DNA of 64,000 bases from Eubacteriales bacterium (GTDB lineage: Bacteria > Bacillota > Clostridia > Oscillospirales > Butyricicoccaceae). Location of the stretch: contig JAUNSG010000005.1 in the NCBI GenBank assembly GCA_030539335.1, positions 62,001 through 126,000 on the forward strand, in the 5' to 3' direction. The notes under the pieces were generated by a model. The model was not told the origin of the DNA, made no database searches, and was given only the letters and a program-made list of their open reading frames with translations. Shown here in pieces: positions 19,622-29,670 of the stretch. Position 1 is the first letter of the stretch, and every line of letters begins with the position of its first letter. Made by a program: the position numbers and the translations under genes.

Positions 19622-20194
19622 TTAAAGGTTTTCGTAGACATCCTCACAGCTGCGCATGGCCAGGATGGTACGGTCGATCAGATCATTCAGCTCCCAGCCC
19701 AGCATATCTGCCCCGCGCTGGATGACTTCACGGGAACATCCGGCGGCAAATTTGGCATTCTTATACTTCTTTCGTACCGATTTGACTTCCAGATCAGAGA
19801 CACTTTTCGAGGGACGCATGATGGCTACGGCCCCAATCAGGCCCGTCAGTTCGTCAACGGCATACAGGACCTTTTCCATTTCATGCTCCGGTTTGATGTC
19901 TACCGTCAATGCGTAGCCATGACTGGCCGTGGCATGAATCAGCTTTTCATCCAGACCGCGCTCCCGCATGATTTCCTGTGACTTGATACAATGCTGCTCC
20001 GGAAACTGTTCGAAATCCAGATCGTGCAGCAGGCCAACCACCCCCCAGAAATCCTTTTCCTCACCATAGCCGAGCTCTTCGGCAAAATAACGCATCACAC
20101 CCTCTACAGTCAGCGCGTGCTTGAGATGAAAATGATCCTGGTTGTATTCGGTCAGCAGCTTCCACGCCTCATCGCGCGTCAACCCTTCACTCAT
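19622..20194 (-). CDS. HD domain hydrolase
   Basis: The 190-residue protein carries an HD phosphohydrolase core: a first histidine in HFHLKHAL, then GLLHDLDFEQFPEQH with the HD pair near residue 60, and a later histidine in HATASHGYA. Such stand-alone HD proteins are metal-dependent phosphatases or nucleotidases of varied substrate. I prefer ATG 20194, which has GTGGAG 6 bases upstream, over GTG 20206, which is inside that site. It has its own promoter, divergent from tgt. Confidence 0.82.
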   Translation of the reverse strand: MSEGLTRDEAWKLLTEYNQDHFHLKHALTVEGVMRYFAEELGYGEEKDFWGVVGLLHDLDFEQFPEQHCIKSQEIMRERGLDEKLIHATASHGYALTVDIKPEHEMEKVLYAVDELTGLIGAVAIMRPSKSVSDLEVKSVRKKYKNAKFAAGCSREVIQRGADMLGWELNDLIDRTILAMRSCEDVYENL

Positions 20195-20235
20195 AATGGA
20201 CTCCACCTTTCAACCTATTTTCTTGGTATGAATAA

Positions 20236-21480
<1,245 letters not shown>

Positions 21481-21495
21481 AAATTTGCTAAAGAC

Positions 21496-21534
21496 AAATC
21501 CACGGGTGGAGAAACTCTGCCCGTGGATTTTTTA
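21496..21534 (+). terminator. Terminator of tgt
   Basis: AATCCACGGG pairs with CCCGTGGATT (stem 21497-21529) and TTTTTT follows. Confidence 0.88.
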
Positions 21535-21556
21535 TGCGAACGAATTGGTGGAGTGG

Positions 21557-22204
21557 TCAGAGATCTTCCTGGAGACCAAATCCATCCATATATTCCTGAA
21601 GCCGGTTTGCAAATTTTCCAATGTGAATGCCGTCGACGAAAGAATGATGTACCTGAACGGACAACGGCATGACGATTCGACCGTTCTTTTCGCAATATTT
21701 CCCCCAATCAAACAACGGCGTGGCGTTGTCCTTTGTTCCGGAATTGGTGTGAGAGATGTGGGTATAGGTGATCCAAGGCATGGGGGAGCATTGGAATATG
21801 TCGTTCCCCAGAGGCCCGGTGAAGTAATCTTTTTGCTCCTTGGCGGTTTTCGCTGCGGTCTCAATATATTCTTTTATACTGTCTTTCATCGGAACATTCA
21901 CAACTTTGAATAAGTCATCATCCGAACTCAAATAGGTAAATGCAGTGTCAATTTTGTCAAATAGGACAACGTTGCCATCCAGAAAGCGGTAACGGAATGC
22001 TTCGATTTCATTTGCACATTTGCATACGGCATAAACCATTGCCAGCGTGAAAGAAAACTTTTGTTCTCGAATTTTATTCAAGAAATGGGTGATATCCACA
22101 TCAAATGTGACACAGAACATGGGTTCTACACTATTTCGGAAGACCATACAGTGCATGGCCCGTTTCCAGGTTTTCTCGTCAATCACACGATATGTATTTC
22201 CCAT
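21557..22204 (-). CDS. Chloramphenicol acetyltransferase-like protein
   Basis: The 215-residue protein is the length of type A chloramphenicol acetyltransferases and ends with their active-site motif HHSFVDG (residues 186-192; family HHxxxDG), where a histidine activates the acceptor hydroxyl. It also has FRYRFLDGNVV and TYTHISHT, equivalent to conserved CAT blocks. GGAGGG lies 8 bases before ATG 22204, which I chose over the upstream ATG at 22261. Whether it acetylates chloramphenicol or another alcohol cannot be told from sequence. It stands alone, convergent with tgt. Confidence 0.85.
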   Translation of the reverse strand: MGNTYRVIDEKTWKRAMHCMVFRNSVEPMFCVTFDVDITHFLNKIREQKFSFTLAMVYAVCKCANEIEAFRYRFLDGNVVLFDKIDTAFTYLSSDDDLFKVVNVPMKDSIKEYIETAAKTAKEQKDYFTGPLGNDIFQCSPMPWITYTHISHTNSGTKDNATPLFDWGKYCEKNGRIVMPLSVQVHHSFVDGIHIGKFANRLQEYMDGFGLQEDL

Positions 22205-22241
22205 GAGTATCCCTCCGGTTCCTAAACATTTATACGGCATA

Positions 22242-22276
22242 TAAAACAAACCGAAAGGCAATCTGCCCTTCGGTTT
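22242..22276 (-). terminator. Terminator of nfnA-nfnB
   Basis: On the minus strand AAACCGAAGGG and CCTTTCGGTTT flank a short loop and GTTTTAT follows. It lies between nfnB and the CAT-like gene. Confidence 0.75.
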
Positions 22277-22316
22277 GTCAACATTTTATCGTCTTTTCTT
22301 ATGACGGAACAGCAGA

Positions 22317-23705
22317 TTACTTGTTCTTGATGTACTCGTCAATCGCAGCGGCAGCCTTCTTACCAGCACCCATTGCGAGGATAACAGTAGCAGCACCGGT
22401 TACGGCGTCACCGCCTGCAAATACGCCGTCCTTCGTGGTCGAACCAACTTCGTCTGCAACGATGCAGCCCTTGCGGTTGGTATCCAGACCCGGAGTAGTG
22501 GTACGGATCAGCGGGTTCGGGGAAGTGCCGATCGAAACAATAGCTGCGTCGACATCCAGAATGAACTCTTCGCCCTCGATCGGAACCGGACGACGGCGAC
22601 CGGAAGCATCCGGCTCACCCAGCTCCATCTTCTGGCAGCGCACACCCTTGACATGGAAGTTCTCATCACCGAGCAGCTCCAACGGAGCAGCCAGCAGCTT
22701 GAACTCGATGCCCTCTTCCTTGGCGTGGTGGACTTCCTCGGCACGTGCCGGAAGCTCTGCCTCGGTACGGCGGTATACAATATAAACATCGTCGGCACCC
22801 ATACGCTTTGCAACACGGGCAGCGTCCATCGCAACGTTGCCGCCGCCAAAGACTGCGACCTTCTTTGCACGATAGATCGGGGTTGGAGAGCCTTCCTTGT
22901 ACGCCTTCATCAGGTTAACACGGGTCAGGTACTCGTTTGCGGAATAAACACCATTCAAGCCCTCGCCCGGAATGCGCAGGAAGCTCGGCAGACCAGCGCC
23001 GGAGCCAACGAAGATAGCCTCATAGCCATCGGCAAACAGATCGTCAATCGTCTCAGTGCGTCCGACGACAAAGTTGAGGATAAACTCAACGCCCTTGGCC
23101 TTCAGCGTGTCGATTTCCTTCTGTACGATCGCCTTCGGGAGACGGAACTCCGGAATACCATACATCAGAACGCCGCCTGCGGTATGCAGTACCTCAAATA
23201 CGGTGACATCATAGCCCAGATTGCGCAGGTCACCAGCACAGGTCAGGCCAGCCGGGCCGGCGCCGACAATCGCTACCTTATGACCATTGGATTCCGGAAC
23301 CGCAATCGGCTCGGTGGACGGATGTGCCATCGCGTAGTCCGCAGCGAAACGCTCCAGACGGCCGATTGCAACCGGCTCACCCTTGATACCGCGGACACAC
23401 TTGCTCTCGCACTGGCTCTCCTGCGGGCAGACACGGCCACAAACAGCCGGAAGGGAACTGGTCTCCTTGATCACATCGTTGGCCTCAAGGAACTTGCCTT
23501 CCTTGATCAGTGCGATGAAATCCGGGATTTTAACGTTTACCGGACATCCGGCAACACATGGCTGATGCTTGCAGTGCAGGCAGCGGTTTGCTTCATCAAC
23601 AGCAGTTTCTGCATCGTAGCCAAGGGATACTTCCTCAAAATTTTTATTTCTTACATTTGGTTCCTGCTCCGGAATCGGATTCTTTGTTGGGGACATATTA
23701 GGCAT
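22317..23705 (-). CDS. nfnB: NfnB-type NADPH oxidoreductase large subunit (GltD-like flavoprotein)
   Basis: The 462-residue protein has an N-terminal domain with two cysteine clusters, CLHCKHQPCVAGCP and CGRVCPQESQCESKC, for [4Fe-4S] centres. FAD- and NADP-binding Rossmann domains follow (GAGPAGLTCAGDL near residue 147 and FGGGNVAMDAARV near residue 286). This is the GltD/NfnB architecture. Because it directly follows an NfnA-like gene (2-base gap), I infer the electron-bifurcating NADH-dependent ferredoxin:NADP oxidoreductase rather than glutamate synthase; no large GltB subunit is present. Confidence 0.88.
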   Translation of the reverse strand: MPNMSPTKNPIPEQEPNVRNKNFEEVSLGYDAETAVDEANRCLHCKHQPCVAGCPVNVKIPDFIALIKEGKFLEANDVIKETSSLPAVCGRVCPQESQCESKCVRGIKGEPVAIGRLERFAADYAMAHPSTEPIAVPESNGHKVAIVGAGPAGLTCAGDLRNLGYDVTVFEVLHTAGGVLMYGIPEFRLPKAIVQKEIDTLKAKGVEFILNFVVGRTETIDDLFADGYEAIFVGSGAGLPSFLRIPGEGLNGVYSANEYLTRVNLMKAYKEGSPTPIYRAKKVAVFGGGNVAMDAARVAKRMGADDVYIVYRRTEAELPARAEEVHHAKEEGIEFKLLAAPLELLGDENFHVKGVRCQKMELGEPDASGRRRPVPIEGEEFILDVDAAIVSIGTSPNPLIRTTTPGLDTNRKGCIVADEVGSTTKDGVFAGGDAVTGAATVILAMGAGKKAAAAIDEYIKNK

Positions 23706-23707
23706 GA

Positions 23708-24559
23708 TTACTTGACCTCCATCTTCAAAAGATTGCAGTGTTCCTTATGCGCTGCGATTGCGTCCTGCTCCTGCGGCTTATAGATTGCTGCACGGCGCAT
23801 TGCCTCATCGAAGTCAACCTGATGACCGTCAAAGTCCGGTCCGTCAACGCAGGCGAACTTGGTCTCACCGCCGACGGTGATACGGCAGCCGCCGCACATG
23901 CCGGTGCCATCGACCATGATCGAGTTCATCGAAACAATCGTCTTGATGCCGTATGGCTCGGTGGTCTTGCACACGAACTTCATCATGATCATCGGACCGA
24001 TGGCAATGACAACGTCATAGTCTTCTCCCGATTCCAGCAGCTCCTGCAGCTTGGTAGTAACGAAACCCTTGTTGCCGTTGGAACCGTCATCCGTCATGAT
24101 ATACAGATTGGTACAAGCAGCGCGCATTTCTTCTTCCAGGATGATAGCATCCGTGTTCTTGAAGCCGCCGATCAGATCGACCTTACATCCCAGCTCATGC
24201 AGCTTCTTCGCCTGCGGATAAGCGATTGCACATCCAAGGCCGCCGCCGACAACTGCCGCCTTCTTATATCCTTCCAGTTCAGAGGCAACGCCGAGCGGGC
24301 CAACAAAGTCATGCAGGCAGTCACCCTCGTTCAGCAGACCCAGCTTCATCGTGGTCGCGCCGATTTCCTGAACAACGATGGTAACGGTACCCTTTTCACG
24401 GTCATATTCCGAAATGGTCAGCGGGATACGCTCTCCTTCTTCATCAACACGCAGAATAATAAACTGGCCTGGCTCCGCCTTCTTCGCAACGTAGGGTGCA
24501 TCGATGACCAACTGGACAACATTTGCACTCAAACGACGCTTTTCAACGATTTGATACAT
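23708..24559 (-). CDS. nfnA: NfnA-type ferredoxin-NADP reductase small subunit
   Basis: The 283-residue protein has a ferredoxin-reductase FAD domain (QFIILRVDEEGERIPLTI), an NAD-binding domain (VVGGGLGCAIA) and a C-terminal [2Fe-2S] loop GTGMCGGCRITVG followed by a further cysteine in FACVDGPDF. This is the NfnA/SudB layout, similar to dihydroorotate dehydrogenase electron-transfer subunits. ATG 24559 is chosen because GGAGGAG lies 9 bases upstream. With nfnB it would balance NADH, NADPH and ferredoxin pools in an anaerobe. Confidence 0.88.
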   Translation of the reverse strand: MYQIVEKRRLSANVVQLVIDAPYVAKKAEPGQFIILRVDEEGERIPLTISEYDREKGTVTIVVQEIGATTMKLGLLNEGDCLHDFVGPLGVASELEGYKKAAVVGGGLGCAIAYPQAKKLHELGCKVDLIGGFKNTDAIILEEEMRAACTNLYIMTDDGSNGNKGFVTTKLQELLESGEDYDVVIAIGPMIMMKFVCKTTEPYGIKTIVSMNSIMVDGTGMCGGCRITVGGETKFACVDGPDFDGHQVDFDEAMRRAAIYKPQEQDAIAAHKEHCNLLKMEVK

Positions 24560-24627
24560 ATTCGTTACTCCTCCTCTATAGAATAATGAAATCTTAATCA
24601 AGAGTTGTCATATAGGACAATACTATT

Positions 24628-24656
24628 ATAATACATCGAATGTGTCTTATTTTCAA
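24628..24656 (-). promoter_or_regulatory. Probable sigma-A promoter of nfnA-nfnB
   Basis: TTGAAA (24651-24656) and TATTAT (24628-24633) are 17 bases apart on the minus strand, about 70 bases before nfnA. Confidence 0.65.
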
Positions 24657-24783
24657 GTATAATCCGAATTATATTGTAGTTTTTTTGACAATAATTCGTG
24701 TTTTTCTTTTGGATTTGGAGATTTTGGGAAGAAGTTGGAAGTGTTTTGGTCTTTGTTGGGAGGAACTGATTTGAGCAGAACGG

Positions 24784-24812
24784 TTCTATGTTCGTCCGCT
24801 TTTCCATACTGT
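24784..24812 (+). promoter_or_regulatory. Candidate sigma-E promoter of the spoIIIA operon
   Basis: CATACTGT (24805-24812) resembles the sigma-E -10 element CATACANT, and TTCTATG lies about 14 bases upstream as a possible -35. The spoIIIA operon is a known sigma-E target, which is the main support. Confidence 0.4.
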
Positions 24813-24837
24813 AAAACAGGAACAGGAGGGATGTAGA

Positions 24838-25737
24838 ATGCCGGACCGGGAACTGATACAGGCGGCGGCCTGCCTGCCGCCCCAACTGCGGGAAATGCTT
24901 CAGCGATGGTCGGATAGCGGATCCTCGGTCTGTGAGGAGCTTCGTCTGCGGGCAGGCTTTCCGATGACAATCGTCACCGCACAGGAAGAGATTCCGACAA
25001 AAACCAGGGCGCTGACCGTACAACAGATACAGGATATTGTCGACCGGGCCTGTGAGTATTCTGCTCATACTTTTGCGGCGAATATTGCACAGGGTTTCCT
25101 CACCGTGCCGGGAGGGCACCGCATTGGGATTTGCGGCGATGCGGTGTGGGAGAACGGACACATCCGGTCCTTCCGGTCGATTTCGTCCATCAACATACGG
25201 ATTGCCCGTCAAATACGCGGCATCGTCCCACAGGAAATGCGGAATCGGATCTGTCGGGACGGACAATTGAGCAATACATTGTTTTTTTCCCCGCCGCGCT
25301 ATGGAAAAACCACACTGCTGCGCGACCTCGTGGCGCAGCTTTCGGAATCCGGGATCCGCGTCGGCATTGCCGACGAACGCGGTGAACTGGCCGCGCTGTA
25401 TCGTGGACTGCCCCAATTTCGCATCGGGCCGCGTTCGGATGTGATTACCGGATGCCCAAAGGCCGAGGCCGCGATTATGCTGGTCAAAACCATGTCGCCG
25501 GATGTCATCGTGTTGGACGAGATCACATCCGAGCGGGATATCCAGGCGGCACTGTACTGCTCCCACTGCGGGGTCGCAGTGTTTGCCTCGGCACACGCAT
25601 CCGCCATGGAGGATTTCCAGATACGGCCGCTTTACCGAAAAATCTGGGATTCCAGAGCGTTTTCGCTCTATTTCGAAATCTGCCGCGATCGTACAGTGCG
25701 GCTCAGGAAGGAGATCAAGGAGGGAAGTTTATGCTGA
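24838..25737 (+). CDS. spoIIIAA: Stage III sporulation protein AA (ATPase)
   Basis: It is the mother-cell ATPase of the SpoIIIA-SpoIIQ channel linking mother cell and forespore. The 299-residue protein has a secretion-ATPase-like core with the Walker A motif SPPRYGKTTLLRD (about residue 154), Walker B in DVIVLDEITSE and an N-terminal LRAGFPM region. The first glycine of the Walker loop is serine here. AGGAGGG lies 8 bases before the ATG. It is the first gene of eight and overlaps spoIIIAB by 7 bases. Confidence 0.93.
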   Translation: MPDRELIQAAACLPPQLREMLQRWSDSGSSVCEELRLRAGFPMTIVTAQEEIPTKTRALTVQQIQDIVDRACEYSAHTFAANIAQGFLTVPGGHRIGICGDAVWENGHIRSFRSISSINIRIARQIRGIVPQEMRNRICRDGQLSNTLFFSPPRYGKTTLLRDLVAQLSESGIRVGIADERGELAALYRGLPQFRIGPRSDVITGCPKAEAAIMLVKTMSPDVIVLDEITSERDIQAALYCSHCGVAVFASAHASAMEDFQIRPLYRKIWDSRAFSLYFEICRDRTVRLRKEIKEGSLC

Positions 25738-26249
25738 AGCTCGTGGGAATTGTGCTGATTGTCGGCTCATTTACCGGAATTGGCATGGCGCAGCGACAGA
25801 CGTATCAGGGGAGAGTCAATGTCCTGCAGGGTCTGCTTCATGCGCTGGAGCTGATTTCAGATGAGGTATCGTTCCGCCTGACCAGTGTGCCGGATTTGGT
25901 AGAGATGCTGACGCGCAGCAAACAGCCGCAGGTTGCGGAGTTGTTTTCCCGGATGAATACATCACTGCAGGAGGAAAACGGCCTGTCGCTGACCTATAAA
26001 TGGATGAGAACCTTCCAGCAGCATGGATCGGAAGCCGGGCTGAGGGAGGAGGACATCCGGATTCTCTGTGACATGTCGGATTTTATCGGGAAATACGACG
26101 CCAAATCGCAGAAAAAATGTCTGGATTATGCACACAAACGCCTGGAAACGCAGTTGGAAGCGGCACAGACCGATTTAAAAAGCAAGGGAATGGTGTACCG
26201 AACCTGCTGTATCGCAGCCGGGCTGCTGTTAGTGTTCGTACTGCTGTGA
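25731..26249 (+). CDS. spoIIIAB: Stage III sporulation protein AB
   Basis: The 173-residue protein has an N-terminal membrane helix (LVGIVLIVGSFTGIGMA), a helical middle and a C-terminal helix (TCCIAAGLLLVFVLL), as in SpoIIIAB, which resembles type II secretion GspF-like proteins. ATG 25731 overlaps the end of spoIIIAA and has AAGGAGGG just upstream; the open frame extends further 5' only as a shadow of spoIIIAA. Confidence 0.92.
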   Translation: MLKLVGIVLIVGSFTGIGMAQRQTYQGRVNVLQGLLHALELISDEVSFRLTSVPDLVEMLTRSKQPQVAELFSRMNTSLQEENGLSLTYKWMRTFQQHGSEAGLREEDIRILCDMSDFIGKYDAKSQKKCLDYAHKRLETQLEAAQTDLKSKGMVYRTCCIAAGLLLVFVLL

Positions 26250-26259
26250 CGGTGGTCTT

Positions 26260-26454
26260 ATGCAGGTTGATCTTATTTTTAAAATTGCCGCCATTGGCAT
26301 TCTGGTAGCGGTGCTCAATCAGCTACTGATCCGCTCCGGGAGGGAGGAACAGGCAATGATGACCACACTGGCCGGCCTGATTGTGGTGACAATGATGATT
26401 GTACAGGAAATCAGCAAGCTGTTTTCCATGATGCAGACAGTATTTGGGTTTTAG
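26260..26454 (+). CDS. spoIIIAC: Stage III sporulation protein AC
   Basis: The 64-residue protein has two hydrophobic helices (IFKIAAIGILVAVLNQLLI and TLAGLIVVTMMIV) separated by the polar RSGREEQAM, the standard SpoIIIAC pattern. It starts 10 bases after spoIIIAB and ends 2 bases before spoIIIAD. Confidence 0.92.
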   Translation: MQVDLIFKIAAIGILVAVLNQLLIRSGREEQAMMTTLAGLIVVTMMIVQEISKLFSMMQTVFGF

Positions 26455-26456
26455 CC

Positions 26457-26849
26457 ATGCAAATGATGTTATCGTTGTCGGGAATCGCCCTGATCGGTGC
26501 AGCGCTGACGGCATTCTTACGTCCGGTTTCGCCTGCCCTTGCGATTTTTGTCTCGCTCACATGCAGCCTTGTTCTGCTGTACTGCGTACTCGACCCGCTG
26601 GGGGAAACTTTTACCGCAATGTCTGATATGATGGCCTCTGCCGGATTGGATGGAGAGATCTATTTTCCAGTCATCAAGGCGGTGGGGATTGCAACAGTGG
26701 TGCGGATTGTCGCCAATCTCTGCCGGGATGCCGGTCAAAGTGCGCTGGGGGCAAAGCTGGAATTCGCCGGTGCGATCGCCTCCATTGCGGTTTGTGTGCC
26801 GCTGATGGAACAGGTATTCCAATTGATGGGGCTGATTTTGCAAACATGA
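26457..26849 (+). CDS. spoIIIAD: Stage III sporulation protein AD
   Basis: The 130-residue protein has several membrane helices, beginning LSLSGIALIGAALTAFLRP, and a conserved-type central IKAVGIATVVRIVANLCRD. In this family it is an inner part of the feeding-tube channel. It lies between spoIIIAC and spoIIIAE, with gaps of 2 and 9 bases. Confidence 0.92.
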   Translation: MQMMLSLSGIALIGAALTAFLRPVSPALAIFVSLTCSLVLLYCVLDPLGETFTAMSDMMASAGLDGEIYFPVIKAVGIATVVRIVANLCRDAGQSALGAKLEFAGAIASIAVCVPLMEQVFQLMGLILQT

Positions 26850-26858
26850 GGAAGTTGT

Positions 26859-27962
26859 ATGAAACGAATGTTACTGTTGCTGCTGTCTCTGTTTTTCTTA
26901 TCCGGGACGGCGCTGGCGGTTGGCTCCGATGCGATTCAATCCATGCAGGATTCCGCACAGGCAGATATTTTGGCCGGTATGGATGGCGATGCCCGTCAGA
27001 TCTTGGGGGATATCTCCCTCAAAGACTGTACCAATCTCGCAACCGTTTTCTGTACGATCTGGGAAAACAGCAGGCAGGCCACCGCGGGACTGATCAAAAG
27101 CGCCCTGTTTACGGTGTCCAAAACAGCGGTTGTCATGATCCTGTGCGGCTGTGCGGCGGGATTTTCCAGCAGCACAAAAATGCCGTCGGTTATTTTGACG
27201 ATGGCCGGCGCACTGGGGATCACCGCAGCCATTTCCAGTGACCTGACCGGGATGCTGTCCCTGTGCACCACGACGGCAGAGGAACTTTCGGCTTTCTCCG
27301 GCTCCATGGTTCCCGTTGTTCTGACGGCGGTCACACTGTGCGGCGCGCCGACAGCCGGAACGATGAGCTGCACAGCCACAGTCTTTGCTCTCAATCTTTG
27401 TATCACGCTGATCACATCCGTTCTGATCCCCGCCGTTTCCGCATACATTGCTATGATAACGGTAAATGCAGCACTGGGAAATGGTATGCTGACACGGCTT
27501 GCTGAGTTTGTGCGGTGGGCGGTATCGGGTGTGTTAAAGATTTTGATGACGGTATTCATCGGCTATGTCACTGTTTTTGGCGCCGTTGGCCGCAGCATTG
27601 ATTCTGCGACCGTCCGGGCGGCGAAATTTGCGATGTCCGGCACGATTCCGGTCGTCGGAGGGATTTTGTCCAATGCTGCGGAAACCGTGCTTTCCAGTGC
27701 GGTGGTGCTAAAAAACAGTGTCGGCATTTTCGGCATGGTCTGTGTGGTGTCCATCTGTCTACTTCCATTTCTGCGGCTTGGGCTGAATTATCTGCTCTTC
27801 CGGACCGGAATTGCAATCCTGTCACCCATCTGCCCGCCACTTTTGCTGGGGTTGATGGATGGAATTGTAAACAGCTTCCGGTTGATCCTGGGCATGCTGG
27901 GCAGCTGCTGTGCGATTGTCTTTTTTGAACTGGTTTTTGCCGTCGTCTTTTTTGCGCCATGA
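26859..27962 (+). CDS. spoIIIAE: Stage III sporulation protein AE
   Basis: The 367-residue protein begins with a cleavable-type signal (LLLLLSLFFLSGTALAVG) and then has about seven membrane helices from residue 85 on, as in SpoIIIAE, the polytopic channel protein. Its last 4 bases overlap the spoIIIAF start (ATGA). Confidence 0.92.
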   Translation: MKRMLLLLLSLFFLSGTALAVGSDAIQSMQDSAQADILAGMDGDARQILGDISLKDCTNLATVFCTIWENSRQATAGLIKSALFTVSKTAVVMILCGCAAGFSSSTKMPSVILTMAGALGITAAISSDLTGMLSLCTTTAEELSAFSGSMVPVVLTAVTLCGAPTAGTMSCTATVFALNLCITLITSVLIPAVSAYIAMITVNAALGNGMLTRLAEFVRWAVSGVLKILMTVFIGYVTVFGAVGRSIDSATVRAAKFAMSGTIPVVGGILSNAAETVLSSAVVLKNSVGIFGMVCVVSICLLPFLRLGLNYLLFRTGIAILSPICPPLLLGLMDGIVNSFRLILGMLGSCCAIVFFELVFAVVFFAP

Positions 27963-28486
27963 TTGCAACATTAAAACAAATGATCCTCTGTGTGACGGCC
28001 GCCTCGTTGTTTGGCTCCATTGTACTCTCGTTGACCGAACAAAAAGCGCAGCAGGAAATTTTACGTATTGCCGTCGGCATGATGCTGGTGCTCTCGTTAA
28101 TTACACCGATTCGTGCGATCCGGCTGCCGGACTTGAGCTGGCTGGAATCATTTTCGGGGAGCGGAAATGCACAAGCCGATGCAGAAGCGGCCTACACCCA
28201 AACGGTATTGGAGGAGTTTGAAACAGAGGTGGAAGCCTATTTGGAGCAGCTTGCCGAACAGCAAGGGATATCCTGTACCATTACTATCACGGCGGTACAG
28301 GAAGAGGACGCGGTTTCCATCTGTTCTGCGGAGGTTTTGTTCCCGCAGGAAGCAACCGAGGAACAAAGACAACAGGTTCAGGATATCGTGATACAGGAGC
28401 TGGGAATTTCGGAACGTGAGATCACGCTGGCAGGAGGGGAGCCGGATGGAACAGAAGAAAAAGCAGTGGATGTCTTATTGGAATAA
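27959..28486 (+). CDS. spoIIIAF: Stage III sporulation protein AF
   Basis: The 175-residue protein has two N-terminal membrane helices (about 8-27 and 36-53) followed by a soluble domain with glutamate-rich helices, the SpoIIIAF layout with a ring-forming fold. It overlaps spoIIIAE by 4 bases and spoIIIAG by 41, so all three are tightly coupled. Confidence 0.9.
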   Translation: MIATLKQMILCVTAASLFGSIVLSLTEQKAQQEILRIAVGMMLVLSLITPIRAIRLPDLSWLESFSGSGNAQADAEAAYTQTVLEEFETEVEAYLEQLAEQQGISCTITITAVQEEDAVSICSAEVLFPQEATEEQRQQVQDIVIQELGISEREITLAGGEPDGTEEKAVDVLLE

Positions 28487-28970
28487 GTACAAATATTTTC
28501 TTCTCGTACTCGCTATCGGGCTGTGTCTGATGCTGTTCACCTGGCCGGAGCAAACCAAACAGACGGAGGAAACCGAAACGACATCCGAGATGGAATTTGA
28601 TATGGATTCCTTTAAAGAGGAGCTTTGCAGCAGCCTGTCGGCGATCGAGGGTGTCGGTCGTGTTGAAGTGATGCTTTCGTTGGAATCCGGTGAAGAAGCT
28701 GTTTACGCATCCGATGTATCGCAATCCAGTCAGAATTCCGGTGAGGACACAAGCAGTGAGAATTACCAGAGCACCATGTCGATTTTATCCGATGGAAGCT
28801 ATGGCGAGCAGCCGGTTCTGATTAAGAATAATTTCCCAACCTTCCGCGGGGCGGTGGTGATCTGTGACGGGGCGGATGACAGTGTCGTCCAGCTCAAAAT
28901 CACCGAAGCGGTGTCGTCTCTTTGTGGAATTTCATCCGATCGGATTTCGATCTCAAAAATGAGTCAATAG
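28446..28970 (+). CDS. spoIIIAG: Stage III sporulation protein AG
   Basis: The 174-residue protein has one membrane helix (YFLLVLAIGLCLMLFTW) and a ring-building soluble domain, with GVGRVEVMLSLESG at residue 76 and FRGAVVICDGADD near the C-terminus. In the family it forms a large ring in the intermembrane space. I place the start at ATG 28446, preceded by GGAGGGGAG inside the end of spoIIIAF. Confidence 0.92.
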   Translation: MEQKKKQWMSYWNKYKYFLLVLAIGLCLMLFTWPEQTKQTEETETTSEMEFDMDSFKEELCSSLSAIEGVGRVEVMLSLESGEEAVYASDVSQSSQNSGEDTSSENYQSTMSILSDGSYGEQPVLIKNNFPTFRGAVVICDGADDSVVQLKITEAVSSLCGISSDRISISKMSQ

Positions 28971-28984
28971 GAGGGCAAGTAGTT

Positions 28985-29602
28985 ATGATTTCTATTCGAA
29001 AACGGGGCGCAGTGTACGGAGTGATTGGATTGATGCTGTGTGTGGCGGTCTATCTGAACTGGAGCTATTTTCAGTCGCCGAGTGAGCTGACCGTTGCGGC
29101 ACAGAGTGACAGTGAGGCGGAGGAAACCGCGGAGACCTCGGAAAATGTTTATGGAGAGATTACATCCGTCAATGCCGAAACCACAACCGCGAAAGAGGAT
29201 AGCGCCGAAGCGACTGAGCAGACAGCCGCCGATGCGGCCGCCGAAGACTTTTTTGCCGAAGCCCGATTGAAAAAACAGGCGGCACGGGACAGTGCCTTGT
29301 CCATGCTCAAAGAGACGCTTTCGAGTGAGGATTCCACCGATACAGCAAAGCAGGAGGCAACACAGCAGATCAGTGCGATTGCGGCAAACTCCGTAAAAGA
29401 GACAAAGATCGAGAATCTGATCCAGAGCAAGGGCTTTACCGATGCCGTTGTCATGATTGAGGACGATTCCATCACGGCCTCGGTTGCCGGGAAAAACGGC
29501 GCACTGACCGCGACCGATGTCGCAAAAATTGCGGATATTATCGTCAATGAAACCGGTGCGGATCTGACCGGAATTAAAATCAATGACGCAAATGCGAGCT
29601 AA
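28985..29602 (+). CDS. spoIIIAH: Stage III sporulation protein AH
   Basis: The 205-residue protein has one N-terminal helix (YGVIGLMLCVAVYLNWSYF), a long acidic alanine-rich linker (about 40-90) and a C-terminal YscJ/FliF-like ring domain (KGFTDAVVMIEDDSITASV). SpoIIIAH binds SpoIIQ from the forespore. ATG 28985 has AGGAGGG 10 bases upstream. It ends the spoIIIA operon; no terminator is evident, but the next gene has its own promoter. Confidence 0.92.
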   Translation: MISIRKRGAVYGVIGLMLCVAVYLNWSYFQSPSELTVAAQSDSEAEETAETSENVYGEITSVNAETTTAKEDSAEATEQTAADAAAEDFFAEARLKKQAARDSALSMLKETLSSEDSTDTAKQEATQQISAIAANSVKETKIENLIQSKGFTDAVVMIEDDSITASVAGKNGALTATDVAKIADIIVNETGADLTGIKINDANAS

Positions 29603-29617
29603 TTTTGTAAATCGTTC

Positions 29618-29646
29618 TTTGCAAAGCGGGTCTGTTATGGTATAAT
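29618..29646 (+). promoter_or_regulatory. Sigma-A promoter of the Asp23-family gene
   Basis: TTTGCA (29618-29623) and TATAAT (29641-29646) are 17 bases apart, just after spoIIIAH. A vegetative promoter here would separate this gene from the sporulation operon. Confidence 0.7.
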
Positions 29647-29670
29647 CAACTTCAAAGGAGTGTGATACCC

